DNA from: Bog-473 sp963744935
GTDB taxonomy: Bacteria > Actinomycetota > Acidimicrobiia > Acidimicrobiales > RAAP-2
DNA: 64,000 nt
NCBI GenBank assembly: GCA_963744935.1
Contig: CAVUVM010000004.1
Coordinates: 558,001-622,000 of the forward strand
Direction: 5' to 3'
The notes below the pieces were generated by a model. It had not been told where the DNA came from. It was given only the letters and a program-made list of their open reading frames with translations, and ran no database searches. A program made the position numbers and the translations under genes. Of the stretch, positions 42,916-50,828 are shown in pieces; the stretch's first letter is position 1; each line of letters begins with the position of its first letter.

Positions 42916-43467
42916 TCAGTCCTCCTTCGTGCTCGCGGCCCGCACTCCTACCAAGAACCCGTCCGCTTCACGCTGCGAGCCCAGGCGGACGAAGCGCAGG
43001 CGGGCCCACTGCTGGCTCGCGGCGGCGTCCGCGTAGCGCTTCCGGTACACCTTGTGGCGGGTCGCGGTCCAGGCGATGATCGACTTCTCGGGGTGCAACG
43101 ACCACAGGTTCGACAGCGGCTCCTTGTTCCCGTTCCACAACTCTTCTCGGGTCAGCGTTCGTCGCAGCGTGCGCCGTATGGTGCGGGCCAAGGCGGTGGC
43201 ATACGGGAGGTCGAACCACACCACCGTGTCGGCACGGTTCCAGACGATCTCTCGGATCGCCGAGTAGTTGCCGTCGACGACCCAGCGGCCGTCACCGGTG
43301 GCCTCGTCCACCCTGAGGCGGAACTCCTCATCGGCCAGGGGCGTCCAATCGGGTTGGTGATAGAGGGAGTCGAGCTCGATGTGGCGGGCTCCCAGTTCGG
43401 CCGCGAGGGCTCGGGCCAGGGTGGTCTTACCCGAGCCCGAACAACCGACGACGGAGACACGCTCGAT
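42916..43467 (-). CDS. P-loop kinase, adenylate-kinase/topology-modulation type, apparent AUC start
   Basis: 183 residues if started at ATC 43467, which is preceded by AGGAG at 7 bases; no ATG, GTG or TTG occurs in frame nearby. Walker A VVGCSGSGKTTLARAL near residue 6, LIELDSLYHQPDW-type substrate region (IELDSLYHQ), WVVDGNYSAIR, and WFDLPYATALARTIRRTLRR match the AAA_17/18 group annotated as DNA topology modulation protein FlaR or adenylate kinase. Substrate unknown. It overlaps the previous SDR stop region and ends one base before the next SDR start. Confidence 0.78.
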   Translation of the reverse strand: MERVSVVGCSGSGKTTLARALAAELGARHIELDSLYHQPDWTPLADEEFRLRVDEATGDGRWVVDGNYSAIREIVWNRADTVVWFDLPYATALARTIRRTLRRTLTREELWNGNKEPLSNLWSLHPEKSIIAWTATRHKVYRKRYADAAASQQWARLRFVRLGSQREADGFLVGVRAASTKED

Positions 43468-43468
43468 G

Positions 43469-44230
43469 TCAACGCTCCTGCTCGGTCGGCCGAACCAGGA
43501 TCTCGTTGACGGCCACCCGGCGGGGCTGGGTGACGGCGTAGCGGATGGCCTCGGCGATGTCCTCGGCCTGCATGATCTCAATGCCGGCGAAATTCTGCGC
43601 CATGCCTTCGAGTATCTCGGGCCGGTTGTGGAACGCCAGCTCCGTCGCCGTGGCGCCTGGTTCGATGAGCGTGATCCTGACGTGGCGCGCGGTGACTTCC
43701 TGGCGCAGGGACTCGCTGAACGCGCCCACGCCGTGCTTGGTGGCGTTGTAGACCCCGCTGTTGAGCCGCGCCACCCGGCCGGCAACCGAGCTCACGTTGA
43801 CCACGTCGGCCACCGCACGGGGTTCGGATTCCGCCGCCGAGAGCAGGTGTGGCAGCGCCGCGTGCGTGCAGTACAAGAGGCCGAGGAGGTTGAGGTGGAC
43901 CATGCGCTCCCATTCGTCGACCGGCGCGCCGACGATCGGTCCGAGGAGCATGACGCCGGCGTTGTTGACGAGGGTGTCGAGCCGGCCCAGCTCGGCGACC
44001 GTCGTCGCCACCGCACGCTCCGCCTGCGCCCTGTCGGTGATGTCGGCCTCAATGACAAGGGTGGTGCCGGCGCCGCCGATGCGCTCGGCCAGCGCCTCGA
44101 GGCGGTCCCGACGCCGCGCGACCAGGGCGACGGCTGCACCCTCTTCGGCCAGGGCGAGCGCCGTGGACTCGCCGATGCCACTGCTCGCTCCGGTCACGAT
44201 GGTGACCGTGCCGTCCAGTCTCTTGGTCAT
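43469..44230 (-). CDS. Short-chain dehydrogenase/reductase (SDR), clavulanate-dehydrogenase-like group
   Basis: 253 residues from ATG 44230 with GGAGG upstream. GASSGIGEST cofactor loop, NNAGVML, Ser in VSSVAGR, Tyr-x3-Lys in YNATK, then ITLIEPGATATEL. Fits the classical group that includes YdfG-like serine dehydrogenases and the many SDR copies of actinobacteria. The ribosome-site/ATG segment is duplicated 34 bases upstream, creating a seven-codon upstream frame. First gene of the SDR-kinase-SDR unit. Confidence 0.87.
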   Translation of the reverse strand: MTKRLDGTVTIVTGASSGIGESTALALAEEGAAVALVARRRDRLEALAERIGGAGTTLVIEADITDRAQAERAVATTVAELGRLDTLVNNAGVMLLGPIVGAPVDEWERMVHLNLLGLLYCTHAALPHLLSAAESEPRAVADVVNVSSVAGRVARLNSGVYNATKHGVGAFSESLRQEVTARHVRITLIEPGATATELAFHNRPEILEGMAQNFAGIEIMQAEDIAEAIRYAVTQPRRVAVNEILVRPTEQER

Positions 44231-44275
44231 GGTGCCTCCAGCGTCAGTGTTCCCGCAGCGTCATGGTGCCTCCAG
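44226..44275 (-). promoter_or_regulatory. Duplicated translation start region with a mini-upstream ORF
   Basis: A 16-bp sequence containing the GGAGG site and ATG of the SDR gene occurs twice as a direct repeat, at 44226-44241 and 44260-44275. The upstream copy would start a complete tiny frame, ATG at 44264 to TGA at 44244 (peptide MTLREH), ending three bases before the downstream repeat. It may be a small tandem duplication or an upstream frame that tunes SDR translation. Confidence 0.55.
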
Positions 44276-44382
44276 GCCGGATGATCCGGCCGTACGCCGT
44301 CCCGCCACCACGGTCTAGTGGATGTGTGGGGCGGCTCGGATCAGGTGCTCGACCGATAGGCGCACCGATGGGCGCGCCCCGC

Positions 44383-45147
44383 TCAGCCCCGCTCGGCCTC
44401 CGTCCGGCCGATCCCCTCGCGCAGCTTCTCGAGGCTGGCGGAGAGCAGCCGCGACACGTGCATCTGGCTCACCCCGACCGCGGAGGCGATCTCGGACTGC
44501 GTGAGCCCGTCGACAAAGCGCATCCGCAAGATGGACTGCTCGCGTGGGGGCAGGGTGGCGAGCGCCGGGCCAAGGAGGACCCGGTCCTCGACCGAGTCAT
44601 AGTTGTCGTCCTGTTCGCCGAGTCGGGCCGACAGGGGGTCCTCCTCGCTCTCCGACGCATCGATCGACGCGGCGCGATAGCCCTGGCCGGCCTCGATCGC
44701 CTCAATGACTGCTTCCTCGGTCGCGCCGGTCGCCTCGGACAGCTCCTTCACCGTCGGATTGCGACCGAGCTGCTGCGCGAGCGCAGATGTGGCGTGCCCC
44801 AGCTCGAGGTAGAGCTCTTGCACCCGCCGGCTTGCCCGCACGGCCCAACCCTTGTCCCGGAAATGGCGCTTCAACTCCCCGATGATCGTCCGCGTCGCGA
44901 ACGCCGCGAAATCGACCCCGCGCTCGGGATCGAAGCGATCCACCGACTTCACCAGCGCCACCGACGCAACCTGCACCAGGTCCTCGAGGGGCTCCCCGCG
45001 GTGCAGGAAGCGGCGCGCCAGTTGCTGGGCCAGACCCAGGTTGGCGGTGATCAGCTCATCTCGAACCTCCGGGTCGAGCCGCTGGTACCCGTCAGCGGCC
45101 GTTGCGTCAGACGGCGGTTCGAGGTCGCGTCCCCGACCCGTGGTCAC
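44383..45147 (-). CDS. sigF: RNA polymerase sigma factor, SigB/SigF group
   Basis: About 254 residues from GTG 45147, chosen because its GTGA overlaps the anti-sigma stop; an ATG at 45180 is the alternative. Region 2 (EDLVQVASVALVKSVDRFDP, FAAFATRTIIGELKRHFRD), region 3 (LGRNPTVKELSEATG) and region 4 with the helix-turn-helix LTQSEIASAVGVSQMHVSRLL are all present. It is a general-stress/sporulation-type group 3 sigma factor of the kind controlled by partner switching. Last gene of rsbV-rsbW-sig; likely autoregulated from the promoter near 46019-46044. Confidence 0.92.
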   Translation of the reverse strand: MTTGRGRDLEPPSDATAADGYQRLDPEVRDELITANLGLAQQLARRFLHRGEPLEDLVQVASVALVKSVDRFDPERGVDFAAFATRTIIGELKRHFRDKGWAVRASRRVQELYLELGHATSALAQQLGRNPTVKELSEATGATEEAVIEAIEAGQGYRAASIDASESEEDPLSARLGEQDDNYDSVEDRVLLGPALATLPPREQSILRMRFVDGLTQSEIASAVGVSQMHVSRLLSASLEKLREGIGRTEAERG

Positions 45148-45572
45148 CCCGCATGCCCCCCCCGGCGCTTCTGTAGCCATGCCCGCACGTTGCCGTCATG
45201 ACTCTCCCGGCCGTGCTCGTCGACGAGGGCGTCGAGGATCTGTTGGCTGAGCTGGGCGCTCTCCTCCCCGTCGACGCTGGGTGGGTCGGCGAACGCAGTG
45301 GCGCGGTCCAACGTGGAGGCGACCCCGATGGCGTCGTCCAACACGGTCAGCTCGAGGCACAGGTCGCCGGAGCCTGCGTCACTGCCCTGCAACGTCAGCA
45401 AGCACAGCTCGCCGACGGCCAGGCGGAGGTCCTCGAGCTCCTCGATGTCGAAGCCGGCACGTGCCGAGATCGCGCTGGTCACCAGCCTCGCCAGCACGAT
45501 CAGGTCGCCTCGCGCTGGGAACTTCAGTTCAATGCGATCGCCCGTCCGGAGCGAGTCGTGCGCGTCGGTCAT
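45144..45572 (-). CDS. rsbW: Anti-sigma factor, RsbW/UsfX type
   Basis: 142 residues from ATG 45572. The DLRLAVGELCLLTLQG segment near residue 48 corresponds to the N-box of the GHKL fold, but the usual Asn after the Glu is absent and no clear D-x-G-x-G follows. In this it resembles mycobacterial UsfX more than the Bacillus kinase. It should bind the sigma factor and release it when RsbV binds. Its gene starts right after the rsbV stop (TGAATG) and overlaps the sigma gene. If it lacks kinase activity, RsbV phosphorylation must come from elsewhere (inference). Confidence 0.85.
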   Translation of the reverse strand: MTDAHDSLRTGDRIELKFPARGDLIVLARLVTSAISARAGFDIEELEDLRLAVGELCLLTLQGSDAGSGDLCLELTVLDDAIGVASTLDRATAFADPPSVDGEESAQLSQQILDALVDEHGRESHDGNVRAWLQKRRGGHAG

Positions 45573-45911
45573 TCACGCACCAGCGGCTTGGAGGGAGTCG
45601 GTGATCGTGAAGACGTTGGTGAGGCCGGTGATCTCGAAGATCTTCATGATGCGCGGGTCAGCCACGACGATGTGCAGATCGCCACCGAGCTCCCGACAGC
45701 GTTTCAGCGCGCCGACGAGCACACCCAGCGCGGTCGAGTCCAAGAAGGTGACTTCCAAGAGGTCGAGCACCACCGTCGCCTCTCCCTGCGCAATGACGCG
45801 GTGGAGGTACTCGCGCAGCTGCGGCGCTGTGGCGACGTCGATTTCCCCGCTGACGGCGATGACAGGAGCCGAAGCGCCCGCTCGCTCCTCAATTCGAAAC
45901 TCCTGATCCAC
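45573..45911 (-). CDS. rsbV: Anti-sigma factor antagonist, RsbV type (STAS domain)
   Basis: 112 residues from GTG 45911 with AGGAG at 6 bases. STAS fold: VIAVSGEIDVATAPQLREYL near residue 18 and the phosphorylation-site region FLDSTALGVLVGALK near residue 55, with Ser after Asp. When unphosphorylated it binds RsbW and frees the sigma factor. First gene of the three-gene operon; the large phosphatase encoded divergently at 46195 probably dephosphorylates it. Confidence 0.92.
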   Translation of the reverse strand: MDQEFRIEERAGASAPVIAVSGEIDVATAPQLREYLHRVIAQGEATVVLDLLEVTFLDSTALGVLVGALKRCRELGGDLHIVVADPRIMKIFEITGLTNVFTITDSLQAAGA

Positions 45912-46018
45912 TCGTTGCTCCTGGCTGCTGCGTGTGAAGGTTAGTGACGTGCAGAGACGCCGCGCCGCCCGGACCGATCGCAAAACCGAGATGCAATGGC
46001 GATTGGCCAGTGCGTTCT

Positions 46019-46044
46019 ATAGCCCCGGTGCCCAGAACCTAAAC
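46019..46044 (-). promoter_or_regulatory. Candidate sigma-F-type promoter for rsbV-rsbW-sig
   Basis: On the minus strand GTTT (46044-46041) is followed 16 bases later by GGCTAT, one change from the sigma B/F -10 consensus GGGTAT. It lies about 110 bases upstream of the rsbV start, as expected for autoregulation. Based on motif spacing only. Confidence 0.4.
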
Positions 46045-46062
46045 CTCCTGGGTCTGGGCTGG

Positions 46063-46088
46063 GTTTCCCCTGCTCAGCGCTGGGGTAG
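46063..46088 (+). promoter_or_regulatory. Candidate sigma-F-type promoter for the SpoIIE phosphatase gene
   Basis: GTTT at 46063-46066, a 16-base spacer, then GGGTAG at 46083-46088 matches the sigma B/F consensus GTTT-N15-17-GGGTAT in all but the last base. It points at the phosphatase gene starting at 46195. The 283-bp region also holds a weaker divergent copy for rsbV. Confidence 0.5.
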
Positions 46089-46194
46089 GAATGGCGCATA
46101 CAACCCCGGTGAGGGGCGGGACGAACTCTGACTCGGGCCGGCAAGAAGAATAGCGTTTCACGACGGGCCCGCAGTGGCGACCGGGGAGTGATCA

Positions 46195-49100
46195 GTGCCA
46201 GAACCAGGAGTCGACGAGCTTCAGGCGAGCCCGCGCAGCGAGCGTGCGGACCATGCCGAGGCGATCGCCACCCTGGTGGCGCTGGTCTGGGTCTCCGGTG
46301 TCGCCGTCATCTTCGCGATCTTCGGCGGCAACATCTCCCTCGTAGGCCTGCTCGCCATCGGCCCTTTCATCGCCGCCCCGTTTGCGCGGCCGTCGCGGGT
46401 CGCCATGGTCGGCATCCTTGCCGCCTTCTTCGCGCTGGTCATCAGCACGCCGGCGCACAGCTATGGGGAGCTCAACCACTCGCTGCGCGTGCTGACCCAG
46501 CTCGCCGCCACGGCGCTGGCGATGTGGATCTCCTACCTACGGGGCAAGCGCAACGTGCAGTTGTGGACAGCGCGCACAGAGACACGAAACGAGCGCCGGC
46601 GGCGGGTGGCCGCCGAGACGGCGCAACGCATGCAGGCGATGGCCCGGGCGCTAACCACGGCGGCCGATCCCGCCCAGGTGGCAGACGCAGTGTTTGCCGC
46701 GCTGCGCGACGAACTGCACGTCGACGCGGCGACCTTCGCCCTCCTGAGCGAGCGCGGGCAGCTGCATACACTTCGTCGATTCGGCTACCACCCGGGAGAG
46801 CCCGCAGACCAGGTGCTCTCCAGCCTCCTGCTCGACGGACCCGTGTTGGGCCAAAACGTGGCCGTGTTCGCCGAGTCGCTGGAGGACTTGCGCCGGCAGC
46901 GCTTGGACCTCTATGCGTCGGTCGCGTCGAGCCGCTTTCGCGCTCTGGCTGTGATCCCCCTGGTGGTGTCGGATCGCACCATCGGTGCGGTCGTGGTGCA
47001 CTGGGACGACGACCGGGGAATCTCCGAGCCCGACCGCGGCTTCCTCTTCACGATCACCGGCGCGGGTGCCCAAGCCGTTGAGCGTGCTCGTCTGACCCTG
47101 ACCGAGTTCGTCAACCTCGAACGGACCGAGCACCTCCACCGGCTGAGCTCGGCCCTCGCCGCAGCCACGACCCCCGGTGATGTCGCGCACGCTGCAATCG
47201 CCGAGGCTCGGCGGGCCCTCGGGGCGCAGTCCGCCGTCGTTCGGATCCCAGCTGCCGGTGAGCGCTCGCTGTCCTGCCTGGCGAGCAGCGGGCACCCAGC
47301 CGTGCTGTCGCGCGGCACGGTGCCCGTGGAGGGCAGTCGCGCTGGCGCGTGTTTCTCGCTCGGTCTCACCGAGGTCGCGCACGTCGGCACTGGCCGACCG
47401 GTAAGCGAAGCGTCCGGCGGGACCGATGAACCGCTGGGCGAGATCGGTGAACCGCCCGGCGGGACCGATGAACCGCCCGGCGGGACCGGTGAACCGCCCG
47501 GCGAGATCGGCCAGTTCGGTCACGACGTCGAAGTCGAAATCGTCCCCCAAGTGCTGGCGGAGCTGCCCGAGCCCGTGACCATCGTGACCGAACCGCTGAT
47601 TGGCAGCAGCGGCCCGCTCGGGGTGCTCTCGTTGGCGTTCGCAGCGGAGCCCGAGCCCGGCGAGCCCGAGCTGCGGTTCCTCTCGACCCTGGCGGGCTTG
47701 ACCGCGCAAGCCCTCGAGCGCGCGCAGGTGTTCGAGCACGAACGAGAGGCGCTGCGCGCAGCCGAAGCGGGGCGTGAACGTTTGTCCCTCCTGTCGGAGG
47801 TCACCCGCTTGCTCAGCTCCAGCTTGGAGCCGACGACCGTGATCCGCCGCACCATGAGCCTCGTCGAGGGACGGCTGGCGGACTCGTGCATGGTCCAGGT
47901 GCCACGCGAGACGGGGCTCGTGCGACTCGACATGCGCGAGGCAAGGCCCGGAGCGCGGGTGAGGGCCCCCGGTGGCTCCCATGGCGAGGTCGTGCCATTC
48001 TCCTCCGACGCGCCAGCTGCGGTCGCGTTCCGCACCGGGCGGACCCAGCTGGCACCGCTCGAGACACGCGGCGAGGACATCGACGGCACTGGGGGAACAC
48101 AAGGCGCCGCGGACGCGGAGGCTGCCGGCGGCGAGAGTGGCACAGATCCGGGCGCCGCCTGGACCGCGTTGTCGGTGCCACTGACGGCGAACGGCGAAGT
48201 CATCGGGGTCATGACCTTCATCGACGGCCCCGGGCGCTTCTTCGAGGCCGACGACGTGTCCTTGGCCACCGAGGTGGCGAGCCGTGCGGGCGTCGCACTC
48301 TCCAACGCGACCCGCTTCCAGCGCGAGCACGTCGTCGCCGACGTGCTCCAGCGGGCGGTGCTGCCCGACTCGCTACCGGACGTCCAGGGACTCCTGCTGG
48401 ACGCGGAATACCGCGCCGGGGTGGCCGGCACCTACGCCGGCGGCGACTGGTACGACGTCTTCGAGCTCGGGGAAGACGCAGTCTTCTTCAGCGTGGGCGA
48501 CGTCATGGGCAAGGGTGCGGCAGCGGCGGCGCTGATGGGCCAGGTCCGCAGCGCCATCCGGGCCTACGCCGTTTCGGGACTGTCGCCCACCGAGGTCCTC
48601 TCCTCGCTCGACGGCTTCTTCGACGCGCTCATCGAGGACAGGGTGGTCACCGCGGTCGTCGGGACCATCACTCTCTCGACCGGCCGCGTGGTGCTGAGCA
48701 ACGCCGGGCACCCACCTCCCTTGGTCGTGCGCGCGGACGGCACCGCGACCTTCTGTCCCATGCAGCGGTCGCTGCTGATCGCGGCCGGACTGAACGGTGC
48801 GCCGAGGCCGCGTGACGAGCTCGTGCTCGAGCGTGGCGACTCCCTCGTGATGTACTCCGACGGGCTCATCGAGCGCCGCGGCGAGATCATCACCGACGGC
48901 ATGGAACGCCTCGCAGGGAGGGCAACTGACATTGCGAGGTCGGGATGGCCCGACCGCCCGGCCGCGACGTTCGCGTCGATGCTGAGCGCGGACGAGCGAA
49001 CGGACGATCTGGTCGTGCTCTGTCTCCACTACGCCGGTGTCAGCGCAGGGCGCATAACCGCCGCACCCCTGGGTACGTCACGTGATGGCATGTCGACGCT

Positions 49101-50034
49101 GCACCTGGAACCCGTCGTGGAGAGCACGCCACTGGCTCGCCACTGGGTCGCGGCGCATCTCCGCGACCTCCCCGCCGAGGTCTCGGGCTATGCCGCGCTC
49201 TTGACCTCCGAGCTCGTCACGAACGCCGTCCTGCATGCGGCGACGCCGATGTGCGTGACCCTCCACATCCTGCCCGATCGCATCCGGATCGACGTGGCCG
49301 ACGGCAACCCGGCCTTTCCCTCCATCAAGGACTACGGACAGGACGCCGCGACGGGACGCGGACTCACGCTGTTCAGCACGCTCGCGTCGAACTGGGGCGT
49401 CCAAGCCGTCGACGGTGGCAAGATCGTCTGGTTCGAGTTGCCGGTGGATTACCCGGTCCGGCCCACGCAAGTCTCGGACGGGAGCTTCCGCTTCGACCTC
49501 ACCGGCATCACACGCTCAGGGATGCTCGGGGAGGGCGAAGCATCGCCCCAGGTGTCGGTCCAGCTGATCGGCATCCCCGTCATGTTGCTCCAGAAGTCCA
49601 GCGAGGAGTACGAGGCGCTCTTCCGCGAACTCCGCCTGATGAAGGAACGCTCCGACAATGCTCCCGGTGCTCCCGTGCTGCCCGAACGCCTCGCAGTCCT
49701 GGTGTCTGAGATAGGAACGCGCTTCAACGGTCTCGGCCCCGGCATGGATGACATGTGGCAGCAGGCAGTGGACAACAAGATCGAATATTTCGACTGGACT
49801 GTGGACCTGCCGCAATCGGCCGTCGCTGCCTGCGAGTTCTATGACGCCATGCTCGACGAGGCGGACGAGTTCGGCTTGTCCCAACGTTTGCTGACGTTGC
49901 CGGCGTCTCCGACCAGCGTCGCCGTGCGGCGCTGGTTCCTGTCGGAGTTGATCGGCCAGCTCCACGGCAAGGCGCCCGAGGCCTGGGTCGACAGCCGGTA
50001 TCACACTGCGCTCCAGGCCGTCCCGGTCCGCTGA
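46195..50034 (+). CDS. Multidomain SpoIIE-type PP2C phosphatase with GAF domains and a GHKL ATPase domain
   Basis: 1279 residues from GTG 46195. Transmembrane segments at about 25-115; three GAF-like domains at about 145-300, 310-520 and 540-700, the second interrupted by a Pro/Gly-rich repeat linker (DNA 47416-47510). The PP2C/SpoIIE phosphatase is at about 735-945 (GGDWYDVFEL, GDVMGKGAAAAALMGQ, SNAGHPPPLVV, MYSDGLIERR). The RsbW-like GHKL domain at about 970-1085 has an intact N-box (ELVTNAVLHA), DVADGNP and TGRGLTL. A 190-residue alpha-helical C-terminal module follows. It should sense signals and dephosphorylate RsbV; the GHKL part could be the cognate kinase. It faces rsbV across shared promoters. 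Confidence 0.9.
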   Translation: MPEPGVDELQASPRSERADHAEAIATLVALVWVSGVAVIFAIFGGNISLVGLLAIGPFIAAPFARPSRVAMVGILAAFFALVISTPAHSYGELNHSLRVLTQLAATALAMWISYLRGKRNVQLWTARTETRNERRRRVAAETAQRMQAMARALTTAADPAQVADAVFAALRDELHVDAATFALLSERGQLHTLRRFGYHPGEPADQVLSSLLLDGPVLGQNVAVFAESLEDLRRQRLDLYASVASSRFRALAVIPLVVSDRTIGAVVVHWDDDRGISEPDRGFLFTITGAGAQAVERARLTLTEFVNLERTEHLHRLSSALAAATTPGDVAHAAIAEARRALGAQSAVVRIPAAGERSLSCLASSGHPAVLSRGTVPVEGSRAGACFSLGLTEVAHVGTGRPVSEASGGTDEPLGEIGEPPGGTDEPPGGTGEPPGEIGQFGHDVEVEIVPQVLAELPEPVTIVTEPLIGSSGPLGVLSLAFAAEPEPGEPELRFLSTLAGLTAQALERAQVFEHEREALRAAEAGRERLSLLSEVTRLLSSSLEPTTVIRRTMSLVEGRLADSCMVQVPRETGLVRLDMREARPGARVRAPGGSHGEVVPFSSDAPAAVAFRTGRTQLAPLETRGEDIDGTGGTQGAADAEAAGGESGTDPGAAWTALSVPLTANGEVIGVMTFIDGPGRFFEADDVSLATEVASRAGVALSNATRFQREHVVADVLQRAVLPDSLPDVQGLLLDAEYRAGVAGTYAGGDWYDVFELGEDAVFFSVGDVMGKGAAAAALMGQVRSAIRAYAVSGLSPTEVLSSLDGFFDALIEDRVVTAVVGTITLSTGRVVLSNAGHPPPLVVRADGTATFCPMQRSLLIAAGLNGAPRPRDELVLERGDSLVMYSDGLIERRGEIITDGMERLAGRATDIARSGWPDRPAATFASMLSADERTDDLVVLCLHYAGVSAGRITAAPLGTSRDGMSTLHLEPVVESTPLARHWVAAHLRDLPAEVSGYAALLTSELVTNAVLHAATPMCVTLHILPDRIRIDVADGNPAFPSIKDYGQDAATGRGLTLFSTLASNWGVQAVDGGKIVWFELPVDYPVRPTQVSDGSFRFDLTGITRSGMLGEGEASPQVSVQLIGIPVMLLQKSSEEYEALFRELRLMKERSDNAPGAPVLPERLAVLVSEIGTRFNGLGPGMDDMWQQAVDNKIEYFDWTVDLPQSAVAACEFYDAMLDEADEFGLSQRLLTLPASPTSVAVRRWFLSELIGQLHGKAPEAWVDSRYHTALQAVPVR
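47416..47510 (+). repeat. Imperfect tandem repeat inside the phosphatase gene
   Basis: About four units of 21-24 bases encode GGTDEPP/GEIGEPP-type heptads in the second GAF region. Unit number could vary without breaking the frame. It sits in a predicted surface loop. Confidence 0.75.
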
Positions 50035-50134
50035 CCGAAGCGCAGAACCAGCACTGTCTTCGACCGTGCTGACGCGGCATCACGTAGGGAGCGACGGCCT
50101 GTGTGCGCCCGCATCGACCAGGGGCCGTTGAACT

Positions 50135-50150
50135 GTGGTCCGATCGGACC
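50135..50150. repeat. 16-bp perfect palindrome
   Basis: TGGTCCGATCGGACCA is fully self-complementary and lies between the convergent phosphatase and ParA-like genes, 32 bases beyond the ParA stop. No T-run follows, so a classical terminator is doubtful; a binding site for a dimeric protein is possible. Confidence 0.5.
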
Positions 50151-50181
50151 ATCAGCAAGACGCGTGCCGCCCTGCCCGGCT

Positions 50182-50763
50182 TCAGCGCGCCCTGGCCATC
50201 GCCTTGCGGAAGACCTTCCCGTAATACTCGAGGCCCTCGCTCGACAACGCGGCCGCAGGACCGCTGGCGATAGAGACCCGCTCGGGCACGATGCCCCAGA
50301 CCGGCACCTTGAGGTCCGTCCACCAGGCGATGGTGGCTTCCAGATCGTTTGTCCCCAGTCTGGCGGAGCAGATCACGACGCCGGCAGGGATGTTGCTGGG
50401 GGTCATCTCGAGGGTGCTGACGACGCGGTTGGGCTCGATCCCGCCGGCCCGGGTCGGGATCACGACGGCATCGGCCCGGCCGAGCGCGGCCTGGACCACC
50501 GTGCCCTCCCCCGGCGGCGTGTCCACCACGACGAGGCCACCGTCCTGGTTCATCGCCTTGGTGACCGTGCGGACCGACGGCCCCTCAATGAGGTCCACGC
50601 CTTCGAAGGGATCGACGTCGTACCACTCCGCAGTCGATCCCTGCGGGTCGGCATCGACCAGGGTGACTGTGCCGCGGTTGCGCTGGGCGGCCACGGCCGC
50701 CAGGTAGACGGCCGTCGTCGTCTTGCCAACCCCGCCCTTGACGTTGCTCACGACGATGTTCAT
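50182..50763 (-). CDS. ParA/MinD-family ATPase without a ParB partner
   Basis: 193 residues from ATG 50763. Deviant Walker A KGGVGKTTTAVYLA at residue 9, switch I DADPQGS near residue 38, switch II VVVDTPPG near residue 78. Full-length for the short ParA group that positions plasmids, chemoreceptors or carboxysomes. No parB, parS array or conjugation gene is nearby, so plasmid origin is not supported. It precedes the ABC-exporter genes on the same strand but with a 65-base spacing. Cargo unknown. Confidence 0.88.
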   Translation of the reverse strand: MNIVVSNVKGGVGKTTTAVYLAAVAAQRNRGTVTLVDADPQGSTAEWYDVDPFEGVDLIEGPSVRTVTKAMNQDGGLVVVDTPPGEGTVVQAALGRADAVVIPTRAGGIEPNRVVSTLEMTPSNIPAGVVICSARLGTNDLEATIAWWTDLKVPVWGIVPERVSIASGPAAALSSEGLEYYGKVFRKAMARAR

Positions 50764-50828
50764 GGGGGGTCCTGTCTCTGTGTCTCGGAAAAGGCGGCCC
50801 TACGGTACCGGTCCGTCGGGCCGGGCGA

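Noticed and set aside
50182..50763. Plasmid partition locus or replication origin
   Set aside because: No ParB, parS repeats, DnaA boxes or replication genes nearby; surrounding genes look chromosomal.
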